In this document: positions 60,433-64,000 of the stretch, piece by piece
How the letters are laid out: the number at the start of each line of letters is the position of its first letter
How positions within the stretch are numbered: position 1 is the first letter of the stretch
Source: Shimazuella alba
GTDB taxonomy: Bacteria; Bacillota; Bacilli; Thermoactinomycetales; Thermoactinomycetaceae
NCBI RefSeq assembly: GCF_009831235.1
Contig: NZ_WUUL01000004.1
Location: 247,820-311,819, forward strand
Length of the DNA: 64,000 bases
Direction: 5' to 3'
Notes under the pieces: model-generated
What the model was told of the DNA's origin: nothing
Database searches by the model: none
What the model saw: the letters and a program-made list of their open reading frames with translations, nothing else
Translations under genes and position numbers: made by a program

Positions 60433-61544
60433 ATGCACCAAGCATTCCAATTTCGACTCTATCCGAATAAAGACCAAACAACACTCATTAACAAATCCAT
60501 TGTCTGTAGTCGCTTTGTTTTCAATCACTTCCTAGCCAAATGGAATGATACCTACAAAGAAACGGGCAAAGGACTGACCTATCACGCTTGTTCCACACTA
60601 CTAACCGCTTTAAAAAAGGAAATAGAATGGTTAAAAGAAGTAGACTCCACTTCTCTACAACGAGCACTGCGAAATGTCGATGATTCATTTAAGGGTTTTT
60701 CAAGAAACAGAATCATCAACCCAGATTGAAATCCAAAAGAAATAGGGTGCAGTCCTACACAAGTCAATGTGTAAATCAAAATATCCAAATAGAAGAGGAT
60801 AAAATCAAACTTCCGAAACTAGGCTGGGTGAGGTTTGCGAAGTCTCGTAAAGTAGATGGACGTATTCTTTCCGCTACGGTCAGACGCAATCCATCCGGAA
60901 AGTATTTCGTTTCCGTTCTGTGCGAAAGGAATCATTGTCCCTATGTTCCAGCTAAGAAAAAAGCAGTTGGGATCGATCTTGGTTTAAAAGATTTCGCAAT
61001 ACTCTCGAATGGTGAAAAAGTCAAACCAAATCGATTTTTCCGCCAATATGAACAGAAACTGGCAAAAGCACAACGCATCCTATCTAGACGTACCAAAGGA
61101 GGTTCCAACTGGAACAAAGCCCGAATCAAAGTAGCGAAAATTCACGAGAAGATTGTCAACGCTCGCCATGACTTCCTTCACAAATTGTCTTCGAAGCTGA
61201 TTCACGAAAACCAAGTAATCAGCACGGAAGATTTGCAAGTGAAGAACATGGTCAAAAACCATAAGTTAGCTAAGTCGATTACGGATGCCTCATGGTCAGA
61301 ATTCACAAGCATGTTAGCTTATAAGGCAGAGTGGTTTGGAAGAACAATAGTGAAAGTAGGAAAAACATTCCCATCGTCCCAACTCTGTTCTTGTTTTGGT
61401 TACCGTAACAAAGACGTGAAGAATCTAAACTTGAGATCGTGGACGTGTCCCGAATGTAACGAAGAACACGACAGGGACATCAACGCAGCAACGAACATTT
61501 TGAAAGAAGGTAAAAGACTGCTTGCCGCAGGGACTGCGGTCTAA
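60433..61544 (+). pseudogene. tnpB: tnpB, RNA-guided nuclease gene with a frameshift and an altered zinc finger
   Basis: The N-terminal part (YPNKDQTTLINKSIVCSRFV ... [13 protein letters not shown]) is in one frame and stops at 60729. The rest, from [17 protein letters not shown] on, is in another, joined at AAGGGTTTTT (60691-60700) by one base. RuvC residues are intact: Asp in [12 protein letters not shown], Glu in [10 protein letters not shown] and Asp in [10 protein letters not shown]. The zinc finger reads CSCFG ... CPEC where CSxCG is expected, so one cysteine ligand seems to be Phe. AGGAGG precedes ATG 60433. About 370 residues if repaired. Confidence 0.88.
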
Positions 61545-61628
61545 GCTTAGTAAATGTCCCATCCGTAGATGGGAGTTCCTAAGAATCCCCCACCTCTAAG
61601 CGATAGCGTAGGTGGCGGGAGTGTTCAA
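61545..61628 (+). ncRNA. Right end of the TnpB element, probable omega-RNA scaffold
   Basis: The 3' region after tnpB holds the hairpin TCCCATC/GATGGGA and a pseudoknot-capable CCCCCACCT ... AGGTGGCGGG fold ending at TTCAA. In the family this forms the 3' part of the omega-RNA, and the bases just after the end (from 61629) would be the guide. A homologous end occurs at 27200-27244. Confidence 0.6.
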
Positions 61629-61686
61629 ACTAAAGATCACACATACCCCAAGTATAAAAGCCTTTTTAAACGAGGAGTGACAAAGG

Positions 61687-62409
61687 ATGGCTGTTCAAGT
61701 TTTTGCCCATAGAGGCTATTCGGGACGAGCGATGGAAAATAGTATGACTGCATTTAAGTTGGCGAAAGAAGCAAACGTAGATGGGATTGAATTAGATGTT
61801 CACTTGACAAAAGATGGGGAAGTTATTGTGATTCACGATGAAACATTGGAACGAACTACTACCGGAAAAGGCTGGATTGAACAACTTACTTACCCAGAAA
61901 TTACGAAATATTCTATAGCCACCATCCCAAAGGAAACTGTCCCTACCCTATCCAATGTTTTAGAATTTTTTTTGGATACTTCCACTGTGATCAACATAGA
62001 ACTGAAAAATCAATATGTTCGGTATCCAGCTTTGCTGGAGAAAGTACTTCAACTCGTGGAATTTTATAGGATGGAACATCAGGTTATCCTATCCTCTTTT
62101 TATCATCCGTGTATACTGGAGTTGAAGAAATTAAAGCCTGCATGGAATTTGGCATTTCTCATTGATTGTGTGCTTGTTGAACCTTGGAAGTACTCGACAT
62201 CATTGGGAATATCGCAATTGCATTTGCATTATTCTGCAATTGATGAGGAACTGATAGATGGTTGCAGAAAATATGGTGTCCTTGCAAGAACATATACAGT
62301 TAATGAGGAGAAAGAGATGAATCGATTAGTTTCTTTAGGAGTGGATGCAATTATTACCAACTATCCAACTAAGCTAAGGAAAGTGATTGATCGCAAAGGA
62401 ATGGAGTGA
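61687..62409 (+). CDS. Glycerophosphodiester phosphodiesterase
   Basis: A 240-residue cytoplasmic GDPD-family enzyme. The catalytic HRG is HRGYSG at residue 8, with the metal ligands in GIELDVHLTKDGEVIVIHDETLERTTTGKG. It hydrolyses glycerophosphodiesters to glycerol-3-phosphate and alcohol. No signal peptide, so it resembles UgpQ/YqiK rather than secreted GlpQ. GAGGAG precedes the ATG. It lies directly after the TnpB element. Confidence 0.92.
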   Translation: MAVQVFAHRGYSGRAMENSMTAFKLAKEANVDGIELDVHLTKDGEVIVIHDETLERTTTGKGWIEQLTYPEITKYSIATIPKETVPTLSNVLEFFLDTSTVINIELKNQYVRYPALLEKVLQLVEFYRMEHQVILSSFYHPCILELKKLKPAWNLAFLIDCVLVEPWKYSTSLGISQLHLHYSAIDEELIDGCRKYGVLARTYTVNEEKEMNRLVSLGVDAIITNYPTKLRKVIDRKGME

Positions 62410-62529
62410 TAGAGTAGGGAAGATGTACATATTTATCTTTTCATTTGTTATTAGGAGATGAAGTGGTGGACATTGACATCTATAGAAGCATAAGCAAAGA
62501 TTTTATCAAACAAGGGAGTGTCGTTTAAG

Positions 62530-62796
62530 TTGTTCAACTGGATTACACAAATACCTCCTTGGTCGTTATACTTTATTATTTTGGTATTAAGTGTTGTTAT
62601 ATATAAAGTTGCCTTTGCGAGAAAATTACCTCCTTTAAAATCCCTTGTTGTATATATGGTATTGGCAATGGGATGTGTTTTATTCTGGATCATGCAGTTA
62701 GCGCAGTTTCCCATGATACAAGCACTTTTGATTACGGTAATAATTATCGTTGTTACCCGTGTTCGCCTCTGGTATAGTAAAAAACAGGAAAAATAG
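62530..62796 (+). CDS. ylaH: YlaH-like membrane protein
   Basis: An 88-residue protein with three membrane helices. The block VVIYKVAFARKLPPLKSLVVYMVLALG-like (visible as KLPPLKSLVVYMVLAMGC) is characteristic of YlaH in Bacillales. The start may be TTG 62530 (GGGAG 11 bases upstream) or GTG 62518. Function unknown. It precedes a small gene and a convergent ylaI-type gene. Confidence 0.75.
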   Translation: MFNWITQIPPWSLYFIILVLSVVIYKVAFARKLPPLKSLVVYMVLAMGCVLFWIMQLAQFPMIQALLITVIIIVVTRVRLWYSKKQEK

Positions 62797-62817
62797 GGTT
62801 ATAGTAGGAGTGGTTGA

Positions 62818-63096
62818 ATGCAACAAAAAGATGCTTTGTTTAATTGGCTACAGATTCAGATCGTGTGGGAAGCTAGACCAAATGATGTATCTGCAAAAGA
62901 TACAGTTGAGTTTTTTCAGACAATCCTTACCGAAGATCATGGTGTATCGGATTTAACAATGAAACGAGAAGATGGAGCTTACCATATAACATTTATTCAA
63001 AAAGGGGAAGAGCAATCTATCTCTTTCCCCATGGAATTGGCTGAGAAACTACTAAAAGATATTACAGAAGAGCCTAAGTATAATCAATGTCTCTAA
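62818..63096 (+). CDS. Small hypothetical protein, 92 aa
   Basis: AGGAG lies 7 bases upstream of the ATG. The product is a small acidic alpha/beta protein (QIVWEARPNDVSAKDTVEFF ... DGAYHITFIQKGEEQSISFP). I do not recognise a family. It lies 21 bases after the ylaH-type gene and is probably co-transcribed. Its stop codon overlaps that of the minus-strand ylaI-type gene. Confidence 0.65.
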   Translation: MQQKDALFNWLQIQIVWEARPNDVSAKDTVEFFQTILTEDHGVSDLTMKREDGAYHITFIQKGEEQSISFPMELAEKLLKDITEEPKYNQCL

Positions 63097-63245
63097 GCTT
63101 TTTCCTCTCGATGTGATACTTTTGCAGAAATGCGGTCATAACAAGACTCACAGATCTGGATTTTATGCGGGTGTTTTATAATTTTTCTTGCTTGGAATTT
63201 TGTTGGTGTAAAAGGTTCATCACAAAGGATGCAAATTACTTTCAT
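63093..63245 (-). CDS. ylaI: YlaI-like small zinc-ribbon protein, 50 aa
   Basis: A short minus-strand frame with two CxxC motifs (CILC near 5 and CESC near 32), the two halves of a zinc ribbon, and the (Q)ARKIIKHPHKIQICESCYDR pattern of YlaI/DUF2197 proteins. AAAGGA lies 12 bases before the ATG. Its end overlaps the plus-strand 92-aa gene by 4 bases (tail to tail). The pairing with a ylaH-type gene follows Bacillus gene order. Confidence 0.75.
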   Translation of the reverse strand: MKVICILCDEPFTPTKFQARKIIKHPHKIQICESCYDRISAKVSHREEKA

Positions 63246-63656
63246 GACAATGATAGTTCCTTTCTAAAAACAGGTCTGTATAGGGAACAGTATACACCAT
63301 TTTCAGTAGTTATAAAAAAGAGGGTAAAGCATCTGCTCTCTTATTTATTTATGTTGATAGAAATTAATATTTTTTGGCCATATCCTTGTTACATGCAAAC
63401 GGATATGGTTTGTTTGTATGGGATTAAGATCTAAGAAGGATAGTCTTACTTATTAAAAGTTTCGAATCATAATTTAGAAGATATTTAGAGATATTAAGAG
63501 ATATCTTCAGCATATACCTAAAATCAGAAGTTTTTCTGAAAAATAAAGTGATACGACCAGCGATGTAGACAAAGATACAACTTCTTACTCACGCAAAAAG
63601 TCTCTACTTTCGATACAATGTGTATAAGAAATAAAAAACAAAAGGAGCGATTCAAG
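63246..63656. other. Intergenic region before the DUF4870-like gene
   Basis: AT-rich. It contains a hairpin GAAGATAT/ATATCTTC (63477-63508). No gene seen. Confidence 0.4.
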
Positions 63657-63965
63657 ATGGACTCTAGGGGATTAAAGATGTTGGTACATGCTAGTACATG
63701 GTTTGCACCGATATTGCTCCCATGTGTTGTCTTCTTGATTGTACAAGATCGATCCGTTAAGCGAATAGCGTTGCAAGCTATCTTTTTTCACCTGATTATA
63801 GGAGCCTTGATTGGGATATCGTGGTTCTTTTCCTTTGTTCTCATCGGGATTCCGTTTTTAATCATTTTTGGGCTGATGGCAATTATTTGCCCAATCATGG
63901 GGATCATCTATGCAGTGCAAGATCGCCAATACCAATATCCGATCGTGAAGTGGTTTATCCGTTAA
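63657..63965 (+). CDS. DUF4870-family membrane protein
   Basis: A 102-residue protein with three membrane helices. It has the N-terminal MLVHASTWFAPILLPCVVFL, the cytoplasmic KRIALQAIFFHL and the final IICPIMGIIYAVQDRQYQYP segment of DUF4870. Related small proteins are widespread and of unknown function. AAAGGAG lies 9 bases before the ATG. A hairpin terminator follows at the window edge. Confidence 0.82.
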   Translation: MDSRGLKMLVHASTWFAPILLPCVVFLIVQDRSVKRIALQAIFFHLIIGALIGISWFFSFVLIGIPFLIIFGLMAIICPIMGIIYAVQDRQYQYPIVKWFIR

Positions 63966-63976
63966 TAAAATAAAAA

Positions 63977-64000
63977 AGTATCTCCTTATTAAGGAGATAC
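63977..64000 (+). terminator. Terminator hairpin at the right edge
   Basis: GTATCTCCTT/AAGGAGATAC with a 3-base loop; the T-tract, if any, lies beyond the window. Confidence 0.65.

Larger units (their letters stand above)
60136..61628 (+). mobile_element. Near-complete IS200/IS605-family TnpB-only element
   Basis: A TTTAT motif (60131-60135) precedes the left end, whose hairpins (CCCCCA/TGGGGG and GTCAGAC ... GTCTGAC) match the other two copies. A tnpB gene fills the middle, and the right end carries the stem TCCCATC/GATGGGA and the CCCCCACCT/AGGTGGCGGG fold ending in GTTCAA. There is no tnpA (Y1 transposase), so mobility would need one in trans. tnpB is damaged, so the copy is dead for nuclease activity unless the shift is a sequencing error. 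Confidence 0.85.

Noticed and set aside
63165..63434. Plus-strand reading frame of 89 codons in the gap before the DUF4870 gene
   Set aside because: It is mostly antisense to the ylaI-type gene and continues into AT-rich sequence without a ribosome binding site.

Overview
The window comes from a low-GC, endospore-forming Gram-positive bacterium of the order Bacillales. Evidence for this is a GerAB-type germination permease at the left edge, T-box and SAM-I riboswitches, an acyl-lipid desaturase closely resembling Bacillus subtilis Des, HelD, an SR1P/speA/yktB block and YlaH/YlaI-like genes. The family may be Thermoactinomycetaceae, but that is a guess. Most of the window is ordinary chromosome.

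Layout. 0-6 kb: end of a germination permease, a possible orphan peptide gene, a GC-rich orphan gene, a two-component system, two small membrane proteins and tRNA debris. 6-12 kb: slipin-like protein, valS with a T-box, a sulfurtransferase and a second GC-rich orphan. 12-17 kb: a 4-hydroxybenzoate hydroxylase next to a chorismate-lyase-like gene (a possible anabolic route to protocatechuate), then a leucine T-box operon of leuA overlapping a YbaK-type editing protein. 17-30 kb: desaturase, a PadR locus with an apparent AUU start, MarR/VOC pair, DUF421 and DUF350 membrane proteins, SulP transporter and helD, whose 3' end is altered by a MITE-like IS605 derivative. 30-41 kb: a complete methionine salvage region. 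mtnWXBD and mtnK-mtnA each have a SAM-I riboswitch, mtnE lies between them, and the mtnKA operon continues into a ribose-type ABC transporter that probably imports methylthioribose. 41-50 kb: carbonic anhydrase, PEP-mutase-like protein with a divergent broken ArsR gene, paired SMR exporters, a COG2509 flavoprotein, NlpC/P60 and M23 peptidases. 51-64 kb: AEC transporter, two paralogous GC-rich orphans, an HTH-TPR regulator with a candidate peptide gene, an SR1-like dual-function RNA next to speA and yktB, three IS605/TnpB-type remnants over the whole window (two here), a GDPD and small ylaH/ylaI-type genes.

The most unusual feature is a set of seven short, visibly GC-rich orphan genes with foreign codon use (642, 11407, 17350-, 29963-, 47475, 51976, 52575). 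Each sits alone or as a tandem pair between AT-rich housekeeping genes, and each is followed by a strong hairpin. One carries two copies of a phage-type domain and two are paralogues. They look like dispersed cargo from a common foreign source, perhaps a phage. Several genes carry single-base frameshifts, mostly near T-runs, so both pseudogenisation and sequencing error must be considered.
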